Of a stretch of 21,153 bases of DNA, positions 8,169 through 15,767 are shown one piece after another. The position numbers and the translations under genes were made by a program. Origin of the DNA: Planctomycetaceae bacterium (GTDB taxonomy: Bacteria; Planctomycetota; UBA1135; GCA-002686595); NCBI GenBank assembly GCA_013360535.1, contig JABWBL010000005.1, forward strand, positions 1 to 21,153, in the 5' to 3' direction. The stretch's first letter is position 1; each line of letters begins with the position of its first letter. The notes under the pieces were generated by a model. The model made no database searches, was not told the DNA's origin, and saw only the letters and a program-made list of their open reading frames with translations.

Positions 8169-8219
8169 GGAAATTGCTTCCGGCGGCCCGCGGACGGACC
8201 TCCGGTCAGGACGAGTCTA

Positions 8220-8238
8220 CCCCGCAGGGCAAGCGGGG
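8220..8238 (-). terminator. Small hairpin between the two sulfatase genes
   Basis: A 6-bp perfect stem (ccccgc at 8220-8225, gcgggg at 8233-8238) with a 7-nt loop lies immediately after the stop of the upstream minus-strand sulfatase. No U-tract follows, so termination is uncertain. It may simply separate the paralogues, or the two may be co-transcribed across the 71-nt gap. Confidence 0.3.
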
Positions 8239-8239
8239 G

Positions 8240-9568
8240 TCAGCGGACGAGCTCGTCGAGCTGCCGCGCGAGCCGCCCGTAGGCCGCACGTTCCGTGAGG
8301 CCCATCGGCGCCCCGGCGAGGTTCAGGTTCTCGCCCTGCGCGCTCGCCATGTCGAAGAACAGGTCCGACTGCCCGTCGCGCCGAATCAGCTTCCAGCGCG
8401 ACGAACGGATCATGCGTCCGATCGACGTGTACGGCCCGAAGCCGTTGGGCAGGAACTTCGTCGCGAAGACCCACGAGCGCAGCGGCGCTCTCCAAGGCGC
8501 GGCGAGGTACGGCGTCAGGCTGAGGCCGTCGTGCGGCCGCAGCGTCGCCTGCGCGCTCGGCGGCACGCCACACAGGTCCAGCACGGTCGGGAACAGGTCG
8601 ACCGAGTTGACGAGCGAGTAGCACTGGCTGCCGGGGAAGGCGACCTGCGGGCCCGAGATGATCAGTGGCACGCGCACGCCGCCTTCGAACAGCGTGCCCT
8701 TGCTCTTGCCCGAGATCGACGGCGCAGTGACGACCTCGTTGGGCGAGCCGTTGTCGCCCATCAGGATCACGGTCGTGCGTGCGAGCACCGCCGGATCAAT
8801 GCCCGCGAGCAGTCGCCCGAGCTCGCTGTCGAGCGCTTGCACGGACGCGCGGTAGTGCTCGTTCGGGCTGGCGTCCGGCACACCGACCAAGTTGTAGGTG
8901 TGCAGCGCCGGCGGCGGCGCGTGCCACGGCTGGTGGCCGGCGCTCGTCGCCAGATACAGGAACCACGGCTCGCGCATCACCGCGACCCGCGCGAGCGCGT
9001 CGTCGACCTGCTCCGTCGTCGCGTACGTCGTCTCGAGCGTCGGGACGCCGTTGCGGATCTCGGTGTACGAGTAGAAGTTCTGCCCGAGGTAGAGGTTGCC
9101 GGCCACGCCCTCGAACCACGCGAAACCCTGCTGGTTGGGGCCGAGCGCGATCGACTGCGGCAGCGCCGTCAGGTGCCACTTGCCGATCGCGGACGTGTCG
9201 AACGGCCACGGCGCGACGCTCGCCAGCGCCTCGGGAATCGTCACCTCGTCGGGCTGCAGCGAATGCTCGAGGATCGGCGTCGGCGCGAGGTAGTTGCCGA
9301 CGCCCGTGCGGAACGAATACCGCCCGGTGAGCACGCAGGCGCGCGTCGGCGAGCAGATCGGATCGGTGTAGGCCGCCTGGAACGCGACGCCGGAGGCCGC
9401 GAGCGCGTCGATGTGCGGCGTCGGCGGGGCGTCGGGGTGACCGCTGAAGAGCCCGACCATGTCGCAGCCGACGTCGTCGGCGAGGATGACCAGCACGTTC
9501 TGCGGCGTCGAGACGGCCTGCGCGGGCGCCGACGGGGCCGCGAGGGTCAGGAGCAAGGTGGCGATCAT
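8240..9568 (-). CDS. Secreted sulfatase, canonical Cys-type
   Basis: A 442-residue type I sulfatase. The ATG at 9568 is chosen because it gives a short signal peptide, a hydrophobic run followed by APAQA, with likely cleavage before VSTPQNVLVI; the longer frame to 9667 adds a non-signal N-terminus. The n-region has no positive charge, so start and export route are less certain than the domain. Catalytic features are DD (31-32) in VILADDVG, C72-S-P-T-R76 followed by a TGR, GKWHL, MGDNGSPNE and GTLFEGGVRVPL. It shares long stretches with the neighbouring sulfatase (ATTEQVDDALAR, APPPALHTYNL, GIDPAVLA), so the two arose by duplication. No lipobox is present, so this copy is probably periplasmic or secreted while its partner is anchored. 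The substrate is unknown. Confidence 0.9.
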   Translation of the reverse strand: MIATLLLTLAAPSAPAQAVSTPQNVLVILADDVGCDMVGLFSGHPDAPPTPHIDALAASGVAFQAAYTDPICSPTRACVLTGRYSFRTGVGNYLAPTPILEHSLQPDEVTIPEALASVAPWPFDTSAIGKWHLTALPQSIALGPNQQGFAWFEGVAGNLYLGQNFYSYTEIRNGVPTLETTYATTEQVDDALARVAVMREPWFLYLATSAGHQPWHAPPPALHTYNLVGVPDASPNEHYRASVQALDSELGRLLAGIDPAVLARTTVILMGDNGSPNEVVTAPSISGKSKGTLFEGGVRVPLIISGPQVAFPGSQCYSLVNSVDLFPTVLDLCGVPPSAQATLRPHDGLSLTPYLAAPWRAPLRSWVFATKFLPNGFGPYTSIGRMIRSSRWKLIRRDGQSDLFFDMASAQGENLNLAGAPMGLTERAAYGRLARQLDELVR

Positions 9569-9603
9569 GGTGCCGAGCGCTCTGGGGGAGGCGCTCGCCC
9601 CCG

Positions 9604-9609
9604 ATTCTA
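9604..9609 (-). promoter_or_regulatory. Possible -10 element for the secreted sulfatase
   Basis: On the minus strand this reads TAGAAT, five of six bases of the TATAAT consensus, 35 nt upstream of the ATG at 9568 and in the most AT-leaning part of the spacer. No matching -35 hexamer at 16-19 nt is visible, so this is a weak candidate. Confidence 0.25.
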
Positions 9610-9668
9610 TGGGGCGCAACCGATTCGCGCAGCCACCGAGGCCACGACCGTCTTCGCACTCGTTCACA

Positions 9669-9685
9669 CGGCCCGCACGGGGCCG
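9669..9685 (-). terminator. Hairpin after the micro-ORF, possible end of the nuo transcript
   Basis: A 6-bp perfect stem (cggccc at 9669-9674, gggccg at 9680-9685) with a 5-nt loop lies 14 nt past the stop of the small ORF at 9700-9813. It is purely GC-paired and has no U-tail. If the micro-ORF is transcribed with nuo, this would be the next terminator candidate. Confidence 0.3.
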
Positions 9686-9699
9686 CAGGTTCCCTAGCG

Positions 9700-9813
9700 T
9701 CAGGCGCCGCCGCCGCGACGGCGGAGCAGGAACACGCCGGCCGCAAACGCGGCGAACACGAGGATCGTGAGGACTTCGCTGAGGCTCAGGAGCACGACGG
9801 CCATGGGTTCCAT
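9700..9813 (-). CDS. Hypothetical single-pass membrane micro-protein
   Basis: A 37-codon reading frame below the size usually annotated. Starting at ATG 9813 it has 37 residues; starting at ATG 9804 it has 34 and gains an AGGATGG Shine-Dalgarno-like sequence about 5 nt upstream, so the second start looks better. The product begins MAVVLLSLSEVL, continues as one hydrophobic helix (TILVFAAFAAGVFLL) and ends RRRGGGA, an inside-positive stop-transfer arrangement. It lies downstream of nuoN on the same strand, after a strong hairpin. It resembles neither a known complex I subunit nor a clear PEP-CTERM tail, since the sorting motif is missing. It could be a small membrane peptide or a chance frame in GC-rich DNA. 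Confidence 0.35.
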   Translation of the reverse strand: MEPMAVVLLSLSEVLTILVFAAFAAGVFLLRRRGGGA

Positions 9814-9819
9814 CCTAGT

Positions 9820-9871
9820 CTCGGGGCCCGCGCTCCTCACCCCGGTCAGGGTGCGAAGCGCGGGCCCCGAG
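9820..9871 (-). terminator. Long nested hairpin at the end of the nuo operon
   Basis: A perfect 15-bp inverted repeat (ctcggggcccgcgct at 9820-9834; agcgcgggccccgag at 9857-9871) encloses a symmetric 3+3 nt internal loop, then a second 5-bp stem (caccc at 9838-9842, gggtg at 9849-9853) with a 6-nt loop. It begins 20 nt after the nuoN stop. No U-run follows, so it is a U-less terminator, an RNA-stability element, or an operator-like site. Fold strength and position make a transcript-end role likely. Confidence 0.65.
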
Positions 9872-9891
9872 GGAGCGCAGGGGCGCGGGGT

Positions 9892-11379
9892 TCAGGAACC
9901 CGTCGCGCTGCGGATCAGGTCGAGGCTCTTCGTCGCCCAGTCCTGCAGCGGGGTCACGTACAGGCCAAAAGCCACGGTCGCGACGCCCAGCACGGCCACG
10001 AAGCCCGTGAGCACCGGCGCCGGAGCCGCCTCGCGGTCCGAAGCCTTCGACAGGAACAGCGCCCGCGCCACGCGCAGGTAGTAGAAGAGGCTCACGACGC
10101 TGTTGAGCGCCGCGACGACCACCAGCCACATCAGGCCGTTGTCGACGCCCTCGACGAACAGCAGGTACTTCCCGTAGAAGCCGACCGTCGGCGGCAGGCC
10201 GGTGAGGCTCACGAGGAACGCCACCATGACCATCGAGATCAGCGGCGCCTTGAAGCCCATGCCCTTGAGGCTGTCGACCGTGTCGGAGCCCGTGACGCCC
10301 TCGAAGTACACGAGGAAGCCGAAGGCGCCGAGGTTCATGAAGTAGTAGGCCGCGAGGTAATACATCGCCGCCGTGAAGCCGCCGCGCGTCATGCACGCGA
10401 TGCCGATCATCACGTAGCCCGCGTGCGCGATCGACGAGTAGGCGAGCATGCGCTTGAGGCTCGGCTGGCGCAGCGCGGCGAGGTTGCCGAGCGTCATCGT
10501 GACCGCCGCGAGCAGCGCGAGCATCGTGCCCACACGGCTGCCGTACCCACCCAGCGGAGTGCCTTCGGCATCGAGGAACAGCGCGCCGAGGAAGCGCAGC
10601 AGCGCTCCGAAGCCCGCCGCCTTCGAGGCGACCGCGAGGAAGGCCGTCACCGGCGTCGGCGCGCCCTCGTACACGTCCGGCGTCCAGAAGTGGAACGGCG
10701 CGAGCGAGATCTTGTAGGCGAAGCCCGCGAGGATCAGGACGGTCGCGATGCCGAACGGGATCGGGTTCGACGTCACCTGCGCGATCAGGTTCGCGCTCCC
10801 CGCCATCTTCGCGAGATCGATCGTGCCCGTCAGGCCGTACAGCAGGCTGATGCCGTAGACCATGATGCCCGTCGAGAGGCCGCCGAAGATGACGTACTTC
10901 ATCGACGCCTCGGCGGACTTCCGGTTGCCCTTGTGGAAGCCCGAGAGCGAGTACGACGAGAGCGAGAGCAGCTCGAAGCCGAGCACCATGAGCAGCAGGT
11001 TGCTCGTGCTCACCATGAAGAAGATGCCGATCAGCGCACCGACGAGCAGGAAGTAGTACTCCCCGACGCCGTGGCGGCGCTCGTTGCGGTCGTGCATCAC
11101 GAACAGCACGACGATGGCGAGCGCGGCGGTCGAGAACAGCTTGAAGAAGTTCCCGAACTGGTCGATCGCGACCATGCCGTACACGGTGTGGGACGGCTCG
11201 CCCCACTGGCCGAACAGGAACCACGCCGTCGCGGCGAGGCCGGCCAGCGTGAGGTAGCCCACGCGCACGGAATCGCGCCCCTTGGCGACGAGGTCGAGCA
11301 CGAGTGCGCCGAGCGCCGTGACCGTCAGGACGATCTCCGGCGCGATCGACGCGAGCCCGTCGAGGTAGGCGTTGTTCAA
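9892..11379 (-). CDS. nuoN: NADH-quinone oxidoreductase subunit N
   Basis: A 495-residue polytopic antiporter-like subunit of the complex I membrane arm, one of three proton-translocating modules. Family signatures are the buried glutamate E136 in LGFELLSLSSYSL, K161 in ASMKYVIFGGLSTG, HFWTPDVYEGAPTPVTAF and YSSIAHAGYVMIGI. The start is TTG at 11379, supported by GGAG 6 nt upstream and an N-terminus (MNNAYLDGLASIAPE) running straight into the first helix. Length is usual for NuoN. It is the last nuo gene, 21 nt after nuoM, and is followed by a strong hairpin. Confidence 0.95.
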   Translation of the reverse strand: MNNAYLDGLASIAPEIVLTVTALGALVLDLVAKGRDSVRVGYLTLAGLAATAWFLFGQWGEPSHTVYGMVAIDQFGNFFKLFSTAALAIVVLFVMHDRNERRHGVGEYYFLLVGALIGIFFMVSTSNLLLMVLGFELLSLSSYSLSGFHKGNRKSAEASMKYVIFGGLSTGIMVYGISLLYGLTGTIDLAKMAGSANLIAQVTSNPIPFGIATVLILAGFAYKISLAPFHFWTPDVYEGAPTPVTAFLAVASKAAGFGALLRFLGALFLDAEGTPLGGYGSRVGTMLALLAAVTMTLGNLAALRQPSLKRMLAYSSIAHAGYVMIGIACMTRGGFTAAMYYLAAYYFMNLGAFGFLVYFEGVTGSDTVDSLKGMGFKAPLISMVMVAFLVSLTGLPPTVGFYGKYLLFVEGVDNGLMWLVVVAALNSVVSLFYYLRVARALFLSKASDREAAPAPVLTGFVAVLGVATVAFGLYVTPLQDWATKSLDLIRSATGS

Positions 11380-11385
11380 GGGGTA

Positions 11386-11389
11386 CTCC
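11386..11389 (-). promoter_or_regulatory. Ribosome binding site deciding the TTG start of nuoN
   Basis: GGAG on the minus strand lies 6 nt before TTG at 11377-11379, inside the 21-nt gap after nuoM. No in-frame ATG or GTG fits the N-terminus as well, so this site supports TTG initiation. Confidence 0.6.
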
Positions 11390-11400
11390 GGCCCGGGGGC

Positions 11401-12966
11401 CTAGCCCTGGATCTTCAGGATGTTGAGCAGGTTCTGGACGCTGGGGTGCATCCAGTCGAGCAACAGGTACGGCAGGATGCCGAACACGATGCACAGCGCG
11501 AGGAACGGCGCCTGGCAGAAGAGCTCGCGGAAGCTGATCTCCTCGATGCCTTCGTACTTGGGGTTCTTCTTGCCGAGGAACACGCGCTGCATCGCGTACA
11601 GCAGGAACGCCGCCGTGAACACGATGCCGAGCGTCGAGAGCAGCACGAGCACCTGGAAACGCGTGTCGTTCGCCTGGAAGGCGCCGATCAGCGTCATGGC
11701 CTCGCTGATGAAGCCCGCGAGACCGGGAAGCCCGAGCGCGGCGAAGAAGCCGAGCGTCGTGAGCGCCCAGTAGCGCGGCATCAGCTGCGACAGGCCACCG
11801 AAGCCGTTGAGGTCGCGGTGGTGGGCGCGGTCGTAGATCACGCCCACGATGAGGAACAGCGCGGCGCTCGAGGTGCCGTGGTTGAACATCTGCAGCACGG
11901 CGCCTTCCATGCCCCAGACCGTGAAGGCGGCCATGCCGAGCAGCACGTAGCCCATGTGGCTGACCGAGCTGTAGGCGACCATCTTCTTGAAGTCCGACTG
12001 GCCGAGCGCGACGAACGCGCCGTACACGATGCTGATCACGCCCAGCACCCCGAGGATGAAGGCCGAGTCGTGGAATGCGTCCGGGGCGAGCGGGAAGCAC
12101 GCGCGCAGCATGCCGTAGCCGCCGAGCTTGAGCAGGATGCCCGCGAGGATGACCGAGATCGGCGTCGGCGCCTCGACGTGCGCATCCGGCAGCCAGGTGT
12201 GGAACGGGAACACCGGCACCTTGATCGCGAAGCCGATGAACAGGAACCAGAACACCCAGGTCGAGAACTGCATCCCGAGCAGCTTGCCCGCCGCCGGCAG
12301 GCTCGCGCCGGTCAGCTTGCCCGAGACCGCGAGCTCGGTGAGCGCGGGAATCGAGAACGTGCCCGAGTCCAGACGCAGCGCGACGATCGCGACGAGCATC
12401 AGCACCGAGCCCGCCAGCGTGTAGAGGAAGAACTTGATCGCCGCGTACTCGCGCCGCGGGCCGCCCCAGATGCCGATCAGGAAGTACATCGGCAGGAGCA
12501 TCACCTCCCAGAACACGTAGAACAGGAACAGGTCGAGGCTGACGAACACGCCTCCGATGCCGACCTGCAGGAGGAGCAGCAGCGCGTAGTAGGCCTTGCC
12601 CGCCTTCTCCATGCCGAAGCTCGCGATGACGCCGACGAACAGCAGCACCGTCGTCAGCCACACGAGCGCGACGGACAGGCCGTCGACGCCGATGTAGTAC
12701 TGCACGCCGATCGAGCTGATCCAGTCGATCTTCTGCACGAACTGCGCGCCGAGGATGTCGCCGGCACCGCGCGAGGCCTCGATCTCGGCGACGCTCTTGT
12801 GCGCGAAGTCGACGAAGTACAGCTTCGTCGCGAGCACCATCGCGATGAACGTGGCCACCACGCTGACGCCCTTGATGGCCGTCATCGCGGTCTTGGGCAG
12901 GAACAGGATCACCGCCATTCCGAGGAGCGGCAGGAAGGTGATCCAAGTCAGGATCTGGGACTGCAT
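11401..12966 (-). CDS. nuoM: NADH-quinone oxidoreductase subunit M
   Basis: A 521-residue antiporter-like proton-translocating subunit of complex I. Recognisable features are the essential glutamate E154 in FWEVMLLPMYFLIG, PVFPFHTWLPDAHVEAPTPISVILAG (the discontinuous-helix region with its lysine-bearing partner LKLGGYGMLR), VAYSSVSHMGYVLLG and GLPGLAGFISE. Length is standard, with many hydrophobic helices throughout. The start is ATG at 12966, 27 nt after nuoL. There is no obvious Shine-Dalgarno, so translation may depend on ribosomes arriving from nuoL. Confidence 0.96.
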   Translation of the reverse strand: MQSQILTWITFLPLLGMAVILFLPKTAMTAIKGVSVVATFIAMVLATKLYFVDFAHKSVAEIEASRGAGDILGAQFVQKIDWISSIGVQYYIGVDGLSVALVWLTTVLLFVGVIASFGMEKAGKAYYALLLLLQVGIGGVFVSLDLFLFYVFWEVMLLPMYFLIGIWGGPRREYAAIKFFLYTLAGSVLMLVAIVALRLDSGTFSIPALTELAVSGKLTGASLPAAGKLLGMQFSTWVFWFLFIGFAIKVPVFPFHTWLPDAHVEAPTPISVILAGILLKLGGYGMLRACFPLAPDAFHDSAFILGVLGVISIVYGAFVALGQSDFKKMVAYSSVSHMGYVLLGMAAFTVWGMEGAVLQMFNHGTSSAALFLIVGVIYDRAHHRDLNGFGGLSQLMPRYWALTTLGFFAALGLPGLAGFISEAMTLIGAFQANDTRFQVLVLLSTLGIVFTAAFLLYAMQRVFLGKKNPKYEGIEEISFRELFCQAPFLALCIVFGILPYLLLDWMHPSVQNLLNILKIQG

Positions 12967-12993
12967 GGGGAGTGTGGGACGTCTGCGATCTGA

Positions 12994-15468
12994 CTAGAGG
13001 AGGATGAGCCAGGCGGCGAGCGCGAGCCCGCCGAAGACCGCGAAGGTCGCGTACTGCTGCACGCGGCCGGACTGGAACAGGCGTGCGACCGACCCGAAGG
13101 TCTGGGTCACGAGGCCGACGCCGGTGACCGCGCCGTCGACGACGGTGCGGTCGAAGGCGGCCGAGCCCTTGCCGATCGCGGCGCCCGTGCGCCCGACCAG
13201 ATTGACCGTGGCGTCGATCACGTTGCGATCGATCCACGAGAGCAGGTTGGCGAAGTGCACCGACGCGCCGATGACGCTGATGTCCGGCTCGTAGCGGGGC
13301 TCGTCCTTCTTCTTCATGTCGACGACGATGGCCGTGCCGAGCGTCTCGTCGACGAAGTACTTGCCCTTGACCACTTCGTAGATGGCGTGGATCGAGTGCG
13401 TGATCTTGCCGGCGATGCGCTGGGAGCGTTCCCAGCCGCGACCGTAGATCAGCCACGCGATCAGGATGCCGAGCGACGCGACGGTCAGCGAGACCGGCAG
13501 CGCGACCCAGTGCGCCGAATGCTCGGCGTGGTGGTCGACCGCGATCGCCGCGGCGAGCTTGTCACCGATCTCCGCGCCGTACAGCGACTGGAACGACACG
13601 CTCTCCTCGAACCAGGTGTGCGCGTGCTCCCAGAACTTCAGGCTGTGCACCGGATCCGCCAGCCAGAAGTGGCCGCCGAACACGCCGCAGAAGGCGAGGA
13701 TGCACAGCGCCACCAGCATCGGCAGCGGCGACTCGTGCGGCGTCGCGTGCTCGTCGTGAGCTCCGTGTCCGCCGTGGTCGTCGTGCTTGGCGTGGGTGTC
13801 GTGCGCGTGGGTGTCGTGCGCCTTCGCCGCGTGGGCATGGGCGTCGTGGCCGTGGCCCGCGTGCGCGGGAGCGTGGTGACCGTGGTCGTCGTGACCGTGA
13901 GCCGCGTGCTCGTCATGACCGTGCTCGTCGTGCGCGTGGTGCGCGAACGGGCTCTCGACCGTTCCCGGACGGTACTTGTCCGAGAAGGTCATGAAGATCA
14001 TGCGGAACATGTAGAACGCGGTCAGGCACGCGGCGATCGGCAGGCCGACCGCGGCGAAGAAGCTCGCGCCCGAGAACTTGCCGCCGAGGATGTTCTCCCA
14101 GGCGCGCAGGATGATCAGGTCCTTCGAGTAGAAGCCCGAGAAGAACGGGATGCCCGCGATCGCGATCGTCGAGGCGAGCATGCACGCGAAGGTCACGGGC
14201 ATGTACTTGCGCACGCCGCCCATGTTGCGCATGTCCTGCTCGTGGTGGCAGCCGTGGATGACGGAGCCCGCGGAGAGGAACAGGCAGGCCTTGAAGAAGG
14301 CGTGCGTGACCATGTGGAACATGCCGGCGACGACGCCGCCGAGGCCCACGGCCGCGACCATGAAGCCCAACTGCGAGATCGTCGACCACGCGAGCACGGC
14401 CTTGATGTCGTTGGCGGTCGTGCCGATCGTCGCCGCGAAGATCGCCGTCAGCGTGCCCGTCGCCGCGATCACCGACAGCACGTCGGGCGTGAACATCGGG
14501 TAGCAACGGCCGAGCAGGAACACGCCGGCGGCGACCATCGTCGCGGCGTGGATCATCGCGCTCACCGGCGTCGGACCGGCCATCGCGTCGGGCAGCCAGA
14601 TGTGCAGCGGGAACTGCGCCGACTTGCCGATCGTGCCGCCGAAGATGAACAGGCCCCCGACCGTCATCCACAGCGGGTACTCGCCGGGGTGCAGCGCCTG
14701 ATGGCGCGCGATCTCCTCGATCGAGAGGCGCCACAGTTCGGTGAAGCGGAAGGTCTCGAACTTCCAGAAGAAGATCACCATGCCGACGAGCAGGCAGGTG
14801 TCGCCGACGCGCGTGGTGAGGAAGGCCTTCTTGCAGGCCTTGGTGGCCCACTTGTGGAAGTAGCCGCTGGAGGGATCGTGGCTGAAGTGGCCGATGAGCA
14901 GGTAGCTCATCAGGCCCATCACTTCCCAGAACACGAACAGGAACAGCAGGTTGTCCGAGAGGACCAGCCCGAGCATCGCGAACGTGAACAGCGAGATGTT
15001 CGCGAAGAAGATGTGGTAGCGCGGCGTGCCGTGCATGTACCCGATCGAGAACAGGTGCACGCAGAAGCTGACGACGCCGACGACCATGAGCATCGCCGCG
15101 CCCAGCGGGTCGTAGAAGATCGCCGCCGAGACGTTGGGCACGCCGTTGGCGACCGTGTCGCTCGAGTAGAACCAGTGGAACCACAGCCCGGCCTCGTCGC
15201 CGGAGTGGTGGCGGAACTCCTCGCCGTGGTACGCGGCCCACAGCGACTTGGCGAACATCAGCACGGTGATGCTCGCGGTGACGAACAGGCCGCTCGTGAG
15301 CAGCCAGTCACCCTTCCGCGGCAACTTCTTGCCGAAGAAGATCTGGATCACGTAGCCGACCAGCGGCAGCACGAACGCCAGGAACAGGAGCTTGAAGTCC
15401 TGACCCGGATCGAACGCGAGGATGTGGGACTCCGGCGTCATCGGTGGGTTTCCAAGGTCCGCGATCAT
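12994..15468 (-). CDS. nuoL: NADH-quinone oxidoreductase subunit L with His-rich insertion
   Basis: An 824-residue distal antiporter-like subunit of complex I, clearly longer than the roughly 610-650 residues usual for NuoL. Core motifs are E182 in FWEVMGLMSYLLIGHF, WLPDAMAGPTPVSAMIHAATMVAAGVFLLGR, HMVTHAFFKACLFLSAGSVIH and MFRMIFMTF. Directly after the last motif comes a low-complexity segment (510-578) with 26 His among 69 residues, mostly paired with Asp, Glu, Ala and Gly; hydrophobic helices then resume (PMLVALCILAFCG). The C-terminal part keeps the lateral-helix and anchor region. The ATG at 15468 overlaps the nuoK stop as ATGA. An alternative ATG at 15441 is preceded by GGAA, so the first nine residues are uncertain. 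Confidence 0.95.
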   Translation of the reverse strand: MIADLGNPPMTPESHILAFDPGQDFKLLFLAFVLPLVGYVIQIFFGKKLPRKGDWLLTSGLFVTASITVLMFAKSLWAAYHGEEFRHHSGDEAGLWFHWFYSSDTVANGVPNVSAAIFYDPLGAAMLMVVGVVSFCVHLFSIGYMHGTPRYHIFFANISLFTFAMLGLVLSDNLLFLFVFWEVMGLMSYLLIGHFSHDPSSGYFHKWATKACKKAFLTTRVGDTCLLVGMVIFFWKFETFRFTELWRLSIEEIARHQALHPGEYPLWMTVGGLFIFGGTIGKSAQFPLHIWLPDAMAGPTPVSAMIHAATMVAAGVFLLGRCYPMFTPDVLSVIAATGTLTAIFAATIGTTANDIKAVLAWSTISQLGFMVAAVGLGGVVAGMFHMVTHAFFKACLFLSAGSVIHGCHHEQDMRNMGGVRKYMPVTFACMLASTIAIAGIPFFSGFYSKDLIILRAWENILGGKFSGASFFAAVGLPIAACLTAFYMFRMIFMTFSDKYRPGTVESPFAHHAHDEHGHDEHAAHGHDDHGHHAPAHAGHGHDAHAHAAKAHDTHAHDTHAKHDDHGGHGAHDEHATPHESPLPMLVALCILAFCGVFGGHFWLADPVHSLKFWEHAHTWFEESVSFQSLYGAEIGDKLAAAIAVDHHAEHSAHWVALPVSLTVASLGILIAWLIYGRGWERSQRIAGKITHSIHAIYEVVKGKYFVDETLGTAIVVDMKKKDEPRYEPDISVIGASVHFANLLSWIDRNVIDATVNLVGRTGAAIGKGSAAFDRTVVDGAVTGVGLVTQTFGSVARLFQSGRVQQYATFAVFGGLALAAWLILL

Positions 15469-15767
15469 TCGCGCAGGAGGTCCGCCTCGGCGGGCTTCAC
15501 CGAGTTGAACAGGTGGAAGACGTTGAGGACGATCGCCAGCGCGACCGCGGCTTCGGCCGCCGCGAGGATGATCACGAAGATCGCGAACATCCGGCCGTCG
15601 AGGCCGCCGCCGTTGAAGCGGTTGAAGGCCACGAAGTTGATGTTGGCGGCGTTGAGGATCATCTCGATCCCCATCAGCACGTAGAGGATGTTGCGGCGCA
15701 CGAGGATCGCGACGACCCCCAGCGCGAAGAGCGCGGCCGAGACCGCGATGTAGGCTCCCAGTCCCAT
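15465..15767 (-). CDS. nuoK: NADH-quinone oxidoreductase subunit K
   Basis: A 100-residue, three-helix membrane-arm subunit that takes part in proton transfer near the quinone-linked E-channel. The essential glutamates are E35 in LMGIEMILNAANINFVAF and E72 in LAAAEAAVALAIVL, both at their family positions. Length is normal. The ATG at 15767 shares its A with the last base of the nuoJ stop (TGATG) and has a GGAGGG Shine-Dalgarno just upstream. Its own stop overlaps the nuoL ATG (ATGA), so J, K and L look translationally coupled. The longer reading in this frame is antisense-like noise within nuoJ. Confidence 0.95.
   Translation of the reverse strand: MGLGAYIAVSAALFALGVVAILVRRNILYVLMGIEMILNAANINFVAFNRFNGGGLDGRMFAIFVIILAAAEAAVALAIVLNVFHLFNSVKPAEADLLRE

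Larger units (their letters stand above)
9569..9891. other. Spacer between the sulfatase and nuoN
   Basis: This 323-nt stretch between the secreted sulfatase start and the nuoN stop holds, reading leftwards from nuoN, the long nested hairpin, the micro-ORF, a second hairpin and a possible sulfatase promoter, all listed separately. A further 5-bp stem (ggggg at 9584-9588, ccccc at 9598-9602) is present but unremarkable. No RNA gene is recognised. Confidence 0.6.

Noticed and set aside
9815..13456. A 1213-codon minus-strand frame spanning nuoN, nuoM and part of nuoL
   Set aside because: It is out of phase with all three genes and reads as low-complexity Arg/Ala/Gly/Pro; the real frames contain all family motifs.
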